Source: Adiantum capillus-veneris (taxonomy: Eukaryota; Streptophyta; Polypodiopsida; Polypodiales; Pteridaceae). Taken from it: a DNA stretch of 64,000 nucleotides. Under the pieces are notes generated by a model. The model saw nothing but the letters and a program-made list of their open reading frames with translations. It was not told the DNA's origin and searched no databases. Location: assembly GCA_014529385.2 (NCBI GenBank), contig CM043958.1, forward strand, positions 139,696,398-139,760,397, given 5' to 3'. Made by a program: the position numbers and the translations under genes. Below are positions 20,829 to 32,658 of this stretch, one piece after another; position 1 is the first letter of the stretch, and every line of letters starts with the position of its first letter.

Positions 20829-23800
20829 TTCCGACTTGGCTTCATACTCTCCTAGGTAAGAGGGTAAAGTTTTTAGGAGTCTGGTTGGCTGTGCCCCGAA
20901 CTAATTGATCCTTGGTCTCCCCCTTGTGAATGTATCTCAAAGTTCATTTGTGACCTTGCCTCAAATTCTTCAATAGGAGGTAAGGTTACATTCTTTTCTT
21001 TTCTCGTGCTATTCTTGTGGTTACTCATTCTAATAGCCTTGTTGGCCTCACGGATTTTCTTCCACAGATCGTCTAGACCGTTACAGTCCTTACCCATTTC
21101 TGTCAATGTTTTAGGTTGGAACCCGTCACTTGCCTCATCTGTGGTATTTGGCACTATGATAGGCTCTCCTCTGGACTCATAGGCATTAGTGAGTCTTTCC
21201 TTTGTTTCTTCTTGTTCCTCTAAAGTTGGTTGGATGGGGTTGGAGCCGGTGCCTCATGCCAATTTGCAGGTTTACCCAATGGGTCTTCCATCAATGATTG
21301 AGTTGTTTCAATCATCCTTTTACACATTTCCAACCTCTATTTTTCTATTTCTGCATATGGATAAGTCATCCACCTTTGCCTCTGGGTTTGGTTATTTTTT
21401 AGTCTGGCTTCATAAGCCTTTAGAAGCGCATCCAACTCTTCATTTACCTTGTCTGCCAGTACAGATCCTGCTGATCCCGCACTTTTGGGCTCTGCTATTT
21501 CCTTGGGTGCTATTGTTGCCATGGTGTGTGAGCTTAAGCTAGCTAGATCCTCTAACCGCTCTAGTCTATCCTTTGTATGTTTCAACTCCTCGGATAGAGC
21601 TGTTTGCTCTCGTTCCTTCTTAGCTTCATACGCGCCTTTCTAGCTTTCCAAGTGCTTCTCTGATTTTTCGTTTCTGAACTTTGGGCATCGGTCTTTGGCT
21701 CTTCAACTATGGGTTGGTTCGTCATTCTTTGAGCTTGGGCTCGTGTTACTGCCTGAATAGGTATGATTGTTTCATTTTCTGACCCTCCACTGGAAGGTAC
21801 TGTTTCAAGCATGTTCAAGGTGGTTTTTGCTCCTTTGCTCGGATTTGAAGGGTGGTTTTTGCTCCTTTGCTCGTGTTTTTAGGGCAATCGGGAATCAAAT
21901 GAGTAACTCCACACTCAGTGCAGTATTCATTGACTCTAATGATTTCATCATGAGGACAGTCTCTTAGCCAATGGTCTCCACCACACTTGTACCAGGGTTT
22001 CTTGGGTTGTTGAGGTGCTCCTTGAGCTCCCCTTTGTTGGTATGCATGTCTCTGTCCGCCCATGCCTCCATTGGCTATGAACAACAATGTTCGTTCATCT
22101 AAGCTATATCTCCCTTCTCTTGCTGCCTGTGCAGCTGTTGGTGGTCCTATACTTCTTATCATGCTCCATGGTTCTCGTGTCGAGGGTTCCTCCAGTGGAT
22201 AATAGACAGGCTTTGCCACATATCCATTGGGATATTCATAATATGCATGCATAGGCACCAAAGCCTTATCCTATGATTCGGTTACGGTTGGTGTGTATCT
22301 TATATCGACTGGTCGTAATCTTGGTAGGGGTAGTTGTTGCCCCAATACTGGTTGTGGTCTTTCTACACCTACAGGTCCTGGTAGGTTGCCTGCTTGATAC
22401 CTAGCCATCGGTGGAACTCGAGGAGAAGCTACCTGAGCTTGGGGAGTGTAAGGTCTCTCCCTCACATATCCCTTGTTATAATAACATTCCTCGGCCCCAT
22501 GGTTTGTCCATTTTTGTTCAATAGCACACCACTTGGGCTGTTTAGCCTGGGGTTTGGCGTACAAGTTAATTTTTTTTAGCACTTCATCTACAAGCTGCTC
22601 TTGGTTTACAACTACTTCTCCTTTCGGTGCTGTCTTAGAAGACTTGCCTCCACTTTGTTGTGAAGATGAATCCTCGTCAAGGTCCTTGAACTCCCCCTCT
22701 TTGTCGACTGCAGAATTGTCCACAAGGTAAAGAGCCTCCTTGGTTAATTCATTCAACGTCGTGCTCCTCTTCATATGTAAGTCTTTCTGGAGATCCTCAT
22801 TCCTTAGTCCTTGGATGAATATAAGCATAAGTCTGGACTGAGTTGGCAGTTCTTCCACTGGACAAAACTTAACATATCTTTTTAGTCTTAGGAATGCCTT
22901 TCGTACAGATTCCCCATCTTTCTGTTTGAATTTATGGATTTGTGAGACGGTATTATGAGCTATCCCCCTTTGTGAGAATTCCTCAATAAACTCATCAAAC
23001 ACTTCCTCCATAGACTCAAAGTCTCTACACTCTACAGAGTCAAACCAAGTAGCAGCGTCATCCTCTAGGGTTAGTCCAAATTTTGAAAATTGGGTAGGGA
23101 AGTCTAACACCTCTTCGGATCTAATTACACGCACAAAGGCTGCTACATGATCTCTTGGGTCTCTGCTTCCTGTGTATTTCTTGTTTATCCATTTTTGCAC
23201 TTGAAAAGGTCTAATTCTCTGATGGTCTACAAACCTCATCATTGGATCTCCACGTCGTAATCGATATACCTCCTCAGGTCTTCTGTAATAGGCTGGTTCC
23301 TCTCCTAGTGGTGCTCCTAAGCCATAATTTCTAATAGTTCTCGCCAGAGATGGTTCATCTCTTCGAACTCGTTCTGAGGGTGGCCCTCCAGGCTCTGTTA
23401 ACCCTTGAGTCTTTGGCTTACTCTCTCCTTGATACCTTGAATAGAGTGGTGGTTCTTGCAAATCCCTTAGCCCTCGTGCGGCTTGATAACCATCTCGGCT
23501 TTGGTCTTGTTCCATTGTAGCACTTTGTCGAATCCATGCCTGCAATGATGTCTGGTTTGGCGATTGGTTTTGGTTGTTGAATGCCTGCGCGGTCGGGTGG
23601 AATGTGAGGTGGCGTCATAATCTTCTGAAAAAGGATTCGTTGACTTGCTTGGGGTGTAGGTGGCTCTTGGCACTTCCTCAGAGGCATATGCTGATTCTTT
23701 TGGACTTGTTGCCCTTTCTACCTCCTCTGGGAGAATACGTTGATATTCTCGCCCGTATCTATCAACAAAAACTATACCCTTCCCCATGGCAGTTTCATAA

Positions 23801-24324
23801 GAGAATAAGTAAAGAACCTTGTCTTTTCTTAATTCGCTTACATATGGTTCTTTGCTACAAAAGTAAGCGACTATACCCTCACTCTCATGCTTGTAGATTC
23901 CCACGTCCTCATTATAAGTTGAAACCGTGGTTGTTTTCTTATCATACATAAAAATAGCTCTGGGCCGATCAATGTTTGGTGGCGGTTCTTGAGATTCTGA
24001 AACCATTTTCCCTTTCGCCACATTATCTCCATATCTGTTGTAATCTTCAGGGTTACTGACTATTAGATAGTGGTTCCCCTTTTCGTCTCGGAATCTATCT
24101 CCATCATCATAGACTCGGATTATCTCCAATCTATGAGCTGGCCTCTCTTCGATACAAATGCACTTGCGTCCTCGATAGTCAGAATAGACTAGGGCTCCCC
24201 TCGAGTTTGTTCCCTCTAAGAAGATCACAGTGAGCTTGGAATCATTCAAAGGATTTTGGGAGGTGCTTCCTCCTGGCATTGGTCCATCATAAGTGAAACC
24301 TCCTGGATATTGAATACCCATCAT
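20829..24324 (-). pseudogene. gypsy Gag of element B
   Basis: Read from 24324 leftward. First comes an N-terminal segment of about 285 residues (23467-24324), with repeated Tyr/Asp/Gly-rich words such as YSDYRGRKC and VFVDRYGREYQR, that matches nothing I know. Then comes a Retrotrans_gag domain (22271-23545), with DDAATWFDSVECRDF and FSQRGIAHNTVSQIHKFKQK. Next is a zinc-knuckle region (21815-22261), with CTECGVTHLIPDC intact and a first knuckle lacking its first Cys (WYKCGGDHWLRDC). A coiled, charged C-terminal part follows (20873-21818). Frame breaks lie near 23545, 22265, 21815, 21585 and 21155. The sister copy at 27254-30091 is very similar. Confidence 0.85.
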
Positions 24325-24916
24325 GAAGAAAGATTTGTCTGACGAAGTGTCAGTATCACTACCTTCCTCAATAATCGGTGCTAGCGGATCTAGCCTTGCC
24401 TAAGTTACACTCTCTTCGGTGGACACTAAGCTACCCTGGTCACCTGCCACCTTCTGGTCTCTAACAATGTATCTTCCTGATCTTAAATTCATCAAACTTA
24501 TCAATGCAATTTATCACAAATCCAACCACTCACCTGGCAAAGGATCAGTCGCTGCACAACTTCTTGCTTTGCTCTGCTGAATATACCTGTTCACAAGCAT
24601 TTAATTTCAGCAACAATCGATCAAAGCATTTATCTGCTAGAGGTTATCTTAGTAATGATTGGTATAACTAGAGAGTTAATCTCAACCACTACTATATTTT
24701 ATTCACTGTTGATGTTCTGGATTAGGTCTGCTAATCTGAAACTGTACTTCCCTCAGATGTTGGTCAATTTACACGAAAAAGTTTGAATTCAGTCTTTACT
24801 TGGTCAAATGGACAAACAAGGTCCAAATTTACTTCTGAAAGAAGTTCTGGAACCCTTAAGCCAAATGGAATCTCACTGTCTAAGCCCAGTCAAATTTTCT
24901 CTTCAATAAGCCCCAA

Positions 24917-24942
24917 TAGACATCCTACGCATAGGATGTCTA
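24917..24942. repeat. palindrome, copy 4 (one mismatch)
   Basis: 26 bp with a single mismatch (CATA in place of CGTA at the centre). Same family as 3738-3763. Confidence 0.9.
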
Positions 24943-25196
24943 CTGCTTTGTTTTGCCTGGATTTTTGCACTATGGTTTTCCCTTGATGTGCTGAGCCCAC
25001 ATCTGTTTTTACTTTTTGATTTGGACAGTGCCTATTAGCTGGTCAATGAGTTAGAAATCTGTTTCGATAGCCTGTTGCTGATCTTGATGAGTCTAATCAA
25101 CTCCAATTTGGACCAAAATTGACCAGGAGGCTTGCCTTAGGCTATACAACACCTTGCTATGCCCACTGTCAATGTCTGGCTTCAATTTCTTGCTTT

Positions 25197-25220
25197 AGAC
25201 ATCCTACACGTAGGATGTCT
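25197..25220. repeat. palindrome, copy 5 (one mismatch)
   Basis: 24 bp with one mismatch at the centre. Followed by TTTTCATCAAAATGGC, which matches the flank of copy 1. Its centre is 279 bp from copy 4. Confidence 0.9.
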
Positions 25221-25320
25221 TTTTCATCAAAATGGCTTCAAACTCAAAGCACAGGCTCCCCTTGAGTTGCTGATCACTTTGGTATGCTCAAAATTTGGTT
25301 TGGAGTCCAAAATCACACAG

Positions 25321-25346
25321 AAGACATCCTACGCGTAGGATGTCTT
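25321..25346. repeat. 26-bp perfect palindrome, copy 6
   Basis: A perfect palindrome, AAGACATCCTACG plus its reverse complement. A half-site (GTAGGATGTCT, 25615-25625) lies 280 bp farther on. Confidence 0.95.
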
Positions 25347-25762
25347 TTTGGCCTGTTTGACCCCAGACACCCACAATTTCCCCTTGATGTCTGTAACCCA
25401 GTGGTATGCTTAGATTTTGGTTTGGATTTCAAAAGTCCCCAATTTTAGTTGTTTTTGCCTTTTTCAGTCAAAAGTGCTAAAGTCTGCTTTGAACCTAATT
25501 TTCTCACCCAAATGAGATGAAACCCCTTTCAGTAACTCAATATATCATGCAAGTCATGCTCATGCAGCCATGTTATGGTTTTGGTCTCAAAATAATATTT
25601 TTGGCACAATTTGGGTAGGATGTCTGGCAATTTCAGTTTACCTGGCCTTATCCTATCAAGATATGGTCAAATTTCCACTTTCCAGTTGAAATTAGGGTAA
25701 ACCCCACCTTCTGAACACACTGGTCAACTCAAAATCCCAAAATTCCCACCAGATTAGCATGT

Positions 25763-25786
25763 AGACATCCTACGCGTAGGATGTCT
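25763..25786. repeat. 24-bp perfect palindrome, copy 7
   Basis: A perfect palindrome of AGACATCCTACG plus its reverse complement. A further half-site, CGTAGGATGTCT, lies inside the LTR at 26671-26682. Confidence 0.95.
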
Positions 25787-26298
25787 CCTGGCTTGAATTT
25801 TTTTTTTCCTGACAGAAATGCTCATGATGCTCTGTAGCTCTATCAGAAACATTCACAGTAAATTTTGGACTTCTCTTAGGCTTTCAAACACACTTTGCGT
25901 CTTTTACAAACTTGTGATGACTTTACCAAGCAAGTATATATGCATGAAGTGCTCTAGATCCTGAATCATGATGTCCTACTACTCCTACTCATCATGTGAA
26001 ATGGTGATAATGGTGTTTTGGTTGCTTTCTGGCCTCTCCGGACTCTCAAGCTTTCCTCTCACCGCTTCTACCACTCCAATTCCTACTCAAGAACTCGACT
26101 ACTACCTAAAACTATCTTGGTCTGCCTAAATCTACCTAAGTCGAAGGATCTAGGCCAGACACACGCTTCCTAGACTCCCTCTAAGACCTAGAGAGTCCTC
26201 CACACTTTGATCCTATCTAAATGTAAAACGAGACTCTTGGCAAGTCAAAAATCCCTAACCTCAAGGATTAGTCTCGGTAACCTACCTAAGGTTTTCGT

Positions 26299-26317
26299 CC
26301 CCGGCATAGTGGCGCCA
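26299..26317 (-). promoter_or_regulatory. primer binding site of element B (tRNA-Asp like, diverged)
   Basis: The minus strand reads TGGCGCCACTATGCCGGGG, one base after the LTR end CCAACA. It resembles the tRNA-Asp complement TGGCGCCGTTGCCGGGG with an added base and substitutions. Confidence 0.75.
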
Positions 26318-26318
26318 A

Positions 26319-27253
26319 TGTTGGACGGATACTCTACGACGGACATCAGCACAACGAGAACTCACCTAACATATAATGTCAGCTAAGGACAAAGCTCAAC
26401 CCACAGGTGCGTGGAAGCAAGCATAAGATGTCAACCTACACTCGACTGACTCTTAACTAATTCCTACAGAGGTCTCTACCAATTGTCTAAGTCACAGCCT
26501 TCAAGGACGGCGTAAGAAAAAAATTTCTACAACGTTTTCTAGAGCCGAACACCCATCAAACAATCTTGAAACACCATAGAACTTGAAGGAGACCCTACTA
26601 ACACCAATAGGTCACTCTCCCTAAGGTCTATGAACCAAAACCCGAACCCAAAACACCTGGTGCAAAATCACGTAGGATGTCTGGCGGAAATTTACAGGTC
26701 TTCGTTTCCGAAATCTAAAGTGCCTAATGTGTAGCTCTACTCAATATGATTGCGTGGACATGCTGCAATGCAAAATCGGACAACATATGCTCACCCAATC
26801 ACCAGACGAAGCTCGTAGAAGGAGCTCGCAAAACCAGACCGTACGCGCACAATGTAGGTATCGACGCATAGCTCTCGTCGGAGGCAACACGCTGCACTTC
26901 TCCGCACTCGATTCCGACCACCGGTGCACACGTAGCGTCAAGATGAAGCTCACACTCTCTCTCGTACACAGTACACTCACTCACAGACTTCAAAACTTGT
27001 TTTTTAAAATGACAAAAGGTTTCTTATTAAGGTCAAAAAGTGGTATATATAACTTACAATTCTCAAACCCTAAAGTTCCAAAATCAACCAACTACTCCAT
27101 CTATTTATCAAAACTGGGATACAATCTGGAAACTTCTGTAAGTCCCAATATTTACAAGGTGGAAAATCAGGTTTCCTCAATAAATGAATAATTACAAAAA
27201 AATGATAATCCTCCGAGTAGTTAGTCTCCGTGGGGTGTGTCCAGCTTTTAACA
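26319..27253 (-). mobile_element. 5' LTR of element B
   Basis: 935 bp. On the minus strand it begins TGTTAAAAGC and ends CCGTCCAACA, with the primer site directly after. It is followed on the right by TAAGG (27254-27258), which matches CCTTA at 161-165 in reverse complement. A TATATATAA stretch at 27044-27052 could be its promoter. Confidence 0.85.
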
Positions 27254-30091
27254 TAAGGTTACGTTCTTCTCTTTTCTCTTGCTATTCATGTGGTTACTCA
27301 TCCTGTTAGCCTCGTTGGTCTCACGGATTTGCTTTCACAGATCATCTAGACCGTTACAGTCCTTACCCATTTCTGGCAATGTTTTAGGCTGGAACCCTTC
27401 ACTTGCCTCATCTGTTGTATTTGGCACTATGATAGGCTCTCCTCTGGACTCATAGGCATTAGTGAGTCTTTCCTTTGTTTCTACTTGTTCCTCTAAAGTT
27501 GGATGGATAGGGGTTGGAGCTGGTGCATCATGCAAATTTGTAGGTTTATCCAGCGGGTCTTCCATCAATGATTGAGCTGTTTCGATCATCTATTTACACA
27601 TTTCCAACCTTTGTTTTTCTATTTCCACATATGGATAAGTCATCCATCTTTGCTCCTGGGTTTGGTTCTTTTTGAGTCTGGCTTCATAAGCTTTTAGAAG
27701 CGCATCCAGCTGCTCATTTACCTTGTCTTCCACCAGTACAGATCCTCCTGATCCTGCACGTTTGGGCTCTGCTATTTCCTTGGGTGCTATGGTTGCCGTG
27801 GTGTGTGAACTTAAGCTAGCTAGATCCTCTAACCGCTCTAATGTATCCTTTGTATGTTTCAAATCCTCATATAGAGCTGTTTGCTCTCGTTCATTCCTGG
27901 CTTTCATACGCGCCTTTCTAGCTTTCCAAGTGCTTCTCTGTTTTTTCGTTTCTGAACTTTGGGCATCGGTTTTTGGCTCTTCAACTATGGGTTCTTTCGT
28001 CATTCTTTGAGCTTGGGCTTGTGTTACCGCCTGAATAGGTATGATTGTTTCATTTTCCCACCCTTCACTGGAAGGTACTATTTCTAGCATGTTCAAGGTG
28101 GTTTTTGCTCCTTTGCTCGGGTTTTTAGGGCAATCGGGAATCAAATGAGTAACTCCACACTCGGTGCAATATGCGTTGACTCTAATGATTTTATCACGAG
28201 GACAGTCTCTTAGCCAATAGTCTCCACCACACTTTTAGCAGGGTCCCTTAGATTTTTGAGGTGCTCCTTGAGCTCCTCTTTGTTGGTATGCATGTCTCTG
28301 TCCGCCCATGCCTCCGTTGGCTATGAACAACAATGTTGGTTCATCTAAGCTATATCTTCCTTCTCCTGCTGCGTGTGCAAATGTTGGTGGTCCTGTACTT
28401 CCTATCATGCTCCATGGTTCTGCTATCGAGGGTTCTTCCGGTGGATAATAGATAGAGTTCGCCGCATATTCATTGGGATCTTCATAATATGCATGCATAG
28501 GTACTAGAGCCTTATCTTATGATTCGGTTACTGTTGGTGTGTATCTTATATCGATTGGTCGTAATCCTGGTAGGGGTGGTTGGAACCCCAACACCGGTTG
28601 TGGTCTTTCTACACCTACAGGTCCTGGTAGGTTGCCTGCTTGATACCTAGGCATCGATGGAACTTGAGGAGAAGCTACTGGAGCTTGGGGAGCGTAAGGT
28701 CTCTCTCTCACATATCCCTTGTTATAATAACATTCCTCTGTCCCATGGTTTGTCCATTTTTGTTCAATAGCACACCACTTGGGCTGTTTAGCCTGGGGTT
28801 TGGCGTACAAGTTAATTTTTTTTAGCACTTCATCTACAAGCTGCTCTTGGTTTACAGCTACTTCTCCTTTCGGTGCTGTCTTAGAAGACTTGCCTCCACT
28901 TTGTTGTGAAGATGAATCCTCGTCAAGGTCCTTGAACTCCCCCTCTTTGTCGACCGCAGAATTGTCCACAAGGTAAAGATCCTCCTTGGTTAATTCATTC
29001 AACGTCGTGCTCCTCTTCATATGTAAGTCTTTCTGGAGATCCGCATTCCTTAGTCCTTGGATGAATATAAGCATAAGTCTAGACTGAGCTGGCAGTTCTT
29101 CCACAGGATAGAACTTAACATATCTTTTTAGTCTTGGGGCTGCCTTTCGTACAGATTCCCCATCTTTTTGTTTGAATTTATGGATTTGTGAGACGGTATT
29201 ATGAGCTATCCCCCTTTGTGAGAATTCCTCAATAAATTCGTCAAACACTTCCTCCATAGACTCAAAGTCTCTATGCTCTACAGAGTCAAACCAAGTGGCA
29301 GCCTCATCCTCTAGGGTTAGTCCAAATCTTGCAAATTGGGTAGGGAAGTCTAACACCTCTTCGGCTCTAATTACACGCACAAAGGGTGCTACATGGTCTC
29401 TTGGGTCTCTGTTTCCTGTGTATTTCTTGTTTACCCAATTTTGCACTTGAGAAGGTCTAATTCTATGATGGTCTACAAACCTCATCATTGGATCTCCACG
29501 TCCTAATTGCTATACCTCCTCAGGTCTTCTGTAGTAGGCTGGTTCCTCTCCTAGTGGTGCTCCTAAGCCATAATTTCTAATAGTTCTCGCCAGAGATGGT
29601 TCATCTCTTCGAACTCGTTCTAAGGGTGGATCTCTAGGCTCTGTTGACCCTTGAGTGTTTAACTTACTCTCTCCTTGATACCTTGAATAGAGTGGTGGTT
29701 CTTGCAAATCCCTTAGCCCTCGTGCACCTTGATAACCATCTTGGTTTCGGTCTTGTTCCAATGTTGCACTCTGTCGAATCCATGCCTGCAATGATGGTTG
29801 GTTTGGCGATTGGTTTTGGTTGTTGAATGCCTGCGGTCGGGTGGAATGTGAGGTGGCATCATAATCTTATGAAAAAGGATTCGCTGACTTGCTTGGGGTG
29901 TAGGTGGCTCTTGGCACTTCCTCAGGGGCATATGCTGATGCTCCTAAACCTATTGCCCTTTCTACCTCCTCTGGGAGAATACGTTGGTATTCTTGCTCGT
30001 ATCTATCAACAAAAACTATACCCTTCCCCATGGCAGTTTCATAAGAGAATAAGTAAAGAACCTTGTCTTTGCTCAATTCGTTTAAGTATGG
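27254..30091 (-). pseudogene. Gag of sister gypsy copy H (5' half), decayed
   Basis: Minus-strand frames at 29867-30157, 29510-29791, 28517-29488, 28235-28498, 27590-28144 and 27335-27589 reproduce the Gag of element B with only scattered differences. The Retrotrans_gag core (DEAATWFDSVEHRDF, FSQRGIAHNTVSQIHKFKQK) is intact for 323 residues. The first zinc knuckle has a stop where the tyrosine should be. The fragment begins at 30091, where copia sequence starts, and ends at the target duplication at 27254-27258 next to the LTR of B. This shows that B jumped into H at a gag site. Confidence 0.87.
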
Positions 30092-30122
30092 CAAAAGAGG
30101 GTAAAATTTCAAAAATCTAGAA

Positions 30123-30807
30123 ATGAAAGAAAAAATAATAAACTTGAGTTGGTTCATTCTGACGTTTGGGTTCCTGCAAGTACACCATCACTTGGGTGGG
30201 TCATTGTACTATGTAACATTCATAGACGATGCGACTAGGAAAACATGGGTTTATATAATGAAGAATAAATCCGATGTGTTTTCCATATTTCAAAGGTGGA
30301 AAGTCTTTGTGGAGAATGAAATAGGTACTAAGGTTAAATGCCTTAGATCCGACAATGGAGGCGAATATTGCAACCAAGCTTTTGAAAGCTTTTGTGCTAG
30401 AAATGGCATTCGGAGGCAAAAGATAACCCCAAGGACAACTCAACAAAATGGAATTTCTGAAAGGATGAACAGAACAATCATGGAGAGAGCACGAAGCATG
30501 CGGCTACATGTAGGCCTGCTGTTTGAGCTTTGGGTAGAAGCGGTAAGTTCATCTGTGTAGTTAATCAACCGGACCCTCAACCGCATTGGATGGGGGAGTT
30601 CTAGAAGAGGCATGGACATATAAATTGGTGAATTATGAATTTCTCAATGTGTTTGGGTGTGAGGCTTTCATGCACATAGATAGAATCCTAAAATCAAAGG
30701 TAGATGCAAAGTGCAAAAAGTGTTTCATCATTGGCTATGGAGAAGGTGACTTTGGCATCGCCTATGGAATCCTGAAGATGGTAAAATATTTAGGAGTAGG
30801 GATGTAA
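30123..30807 (+). pseudogene. copia integrase core
   Basis: Frames at 30123-30560 and 30586-30807 encode most of a copia integrase. A frameshift near 30160 separates the first catalytic Asp (HSDVW, in another frame) from YYVTFIDDATRKTWVYIMKN. The other two catalytic residues are in RSDNGGEY and SERMNRT. A break near 30555 precedes the C-terminal part, with FLNVFGCEAFMHIDR. The first roughly 200 bp are repeated at 35640-35838. Confidence 0.83.
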
Positions 30808-30824
30808 TTACAAACAAAAAAATT

Positions 30825-31343
30825 ATGTACAAAGATTACTTGGAAAGAAAACAAACAAAAGAAACAAGTGATGAGTACATGGAGCTTGAGGACGGCAAAG
30901 ATGCAAGGAGTGCAAACGGTGACAATGTGAAACAATGTCAACCAAAAGAGGAGCCTCAACCTATTCCCCGAAGATCTACAAGAGCAAGTAGACCTCTAGA
31001 AAGGTTTGTTCCTTCCTTCAACCATCTCTTGATCTCTGATTCTAGAGAACCGGAATCATACGAAGAAGCTATGCATCACGAATCCAAAGAAGAATGGATG
31101 AAGAGCATGCAAGTGGAGATGGACTCATTACATTGCAACCAAACATGGGAGATGGTTGAGTTGCCTAAAGGTAAGTGGGCATTGCAGAGTAAATGGGTTT
31201 ATAAGCTGAAGGAAGAAGAAGGTGGAAAGAAAAGATACAAGTCTAGGATTGTATGGTAAAAGGGTTTTCTCAAAAGAAAGGTATTGACTTCAATGAAATA
31301 TTTTCTCCTGTTGTAAAAATGAACTCAATTAGGCTTGTCTTAA
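30825..31343 (+). pseudogene. copia RT N-terminal part
   Basis: ESYEEAMHHESKEEWMKSM and WEMVELPKGKWALQSKWVYK mark the start of the copia RT. A TAA at 31257-31259 follows RIVW, after which KGFSQKKGIDFNEIFSPVVK continues in frame. The coding sequence is then split by the TTAA element after IRLVL and resumes at 32663. Confidence 0.8.
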
Positions 31344-32658
31344 CACTAGAATGGTAACCTAACAGGACATAAAAGTGTCCTTTCAGGGTTTTGGGAAAAA
31401 ATTTCAAAACCATAGTAGATCCACTCATTTTGAAAAATCCTTTTATGAGCTTATAGTTCAATAACTACTACATATGGAAAAAATGAGAAACTGGTAATTT
31501 TTCTCATCCCTTGGTCACTACAAGCCTCCAAAGTTGATGGACCAGTGCATTTTGCCCAAAACAACAATTTCTTACGGTTGATTGCATATATATAAGAGTG
31601 GAGATTTTTGTAGGACATGAGATAAAATGCCCCGTTAACTTCAATGGGTTGGTGACCAAAACATATGGTTGCTTTTACCTCACTAAATTTTTTAAAGCAA
31701 TTTTTGCCATTCTGCGGACCTATCATCAAAGTTTCTATAGTCACGCTCAATACAAATACTATATACATGTTTTCTTAGTTCCCTTTGGGACTCTGGATTC
31801 AAAAGGAGCCATGGAGCATGTCAAAAGGATAATGGATCTCTTACAATTGGAACCTTGGGGGCAATGATAAAGTGCTAAATACAACAAACATGAAAAAACT
31901 GGGTTTAGCATTATGACCTCTAGAAACCCATAGAAACTACTCAATATCTAGCCAAGTTTGTAGTCTATGATTAGATATGGTCACTACCTACAAAATACAC
32001 ACAATTGGCCTAAGAAACTAGCATTATTGAGAAAGTTATACTTGCTACTCTAAAATGTATCGTATTCTTCAGCCAATCAAAAAACTCAACCATCATCATA
32101 TACTATGCTATATAGCATATTAGGTCCCCCAAAACTCAAGGAAGATTAGCTTTATGTTATACATTACACTTACACAATCAAAATTGAATTTGGATATCAA
32201 GAAAGCCACCAAAAAAATCATAAAAGTGCTAATTTTGGCCAAAAAACAGGATTATGCAATTCTTGTAAATTGGTCATAACTTTCAATTCTAACACTTAGC
32301 TCTCCCTACAAGCATCAAAACATGTTGAGAACTATGAAGGCCTAACCTCTAGCTATCTAAACCTCACAAACATGAAGTTTAGAGTGGTATAGTTGCCAAA
32401 AATTGAAAAAAAGCTAAAAACAGGACCCATTTTTTCACACAGTTCGGTTTCAAAAATGTTGTGCAAGAGTAAGGTTTATGGTGAGATCGATACTCAAAAA
32501 AAAATGCTAAGTTTTTTTCAGCTCATAAGGAAACTTTTGTGGATATATAGAACCTAGAAATTCATTTTCATACTCTTCAAATAATTCAAGCAAAATGGTC
32601 ACTTAACAGGACACAAAAGTGTCCAAGGACATAAAAGTGTCCTGTTACCATTCTAGTG
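31344..32658. mobile_element. piggyBac-like non-autonomous DNA element with TTAA duplication
   Basis: 1,315 bp flanked by TTAA at 31340-31343 and 32659-32662. The termini are inverted repeats: CACTAGAATGGTAAC at the left matches the reverse complement of the right end. Just inside lie subterminal near-palindromes of the form AGGACATAAAAGTGTCCT (once at left, twice at right near 32606-32643). Removing the insert plus one TTAA restores the copia RT reading frame exactly. No transposase-like ORF is present. Precise TTAA duplication and seamless restoration are the hallmarks of the piggyBac superfamily. The terminus CAC differs from the usual CCC. Confidence 0.8.

Larger units (their letters stand above)
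24325..26298 (-). other. leader of element B with palindrome array
   Basis: About 2 kb of noncoding DNA between the primer site and gag. It contains four full or near-full palindromes and one half-site of the same family as at 3453-4048, with 279-280 bp spacing recurring between some of them. Confidence 0.7.
14760..27253 (-). mobile_element. old Ty3/gypsy element B, decayed, 3' LTR not in place
   Basis: On the minus strand the order is 5' LTR (26319-27253), primer site (26299-26317), 2-kb leader with palindromes, gag, protease, RT, RNase H and integrase, and then an extra module with a second protease-like fold and W-x-P-K motifs. Many stops and frameshifts break it. No matching 3' LTR follows the coding tail. 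The only other B-type LTR end in the window is at 1-160, on the opposite strand. It lies in the gag of a sister copy (27254-30091). Confidence 0.82.

Noticed and set aside
31451-31867. Overlapping 105- and 89-codon frames in the TTAA element as a transposase remnant
   Set aside because: Neither shows a DDD catalytic pattern or any known domain, and they overlap on opposite strands.
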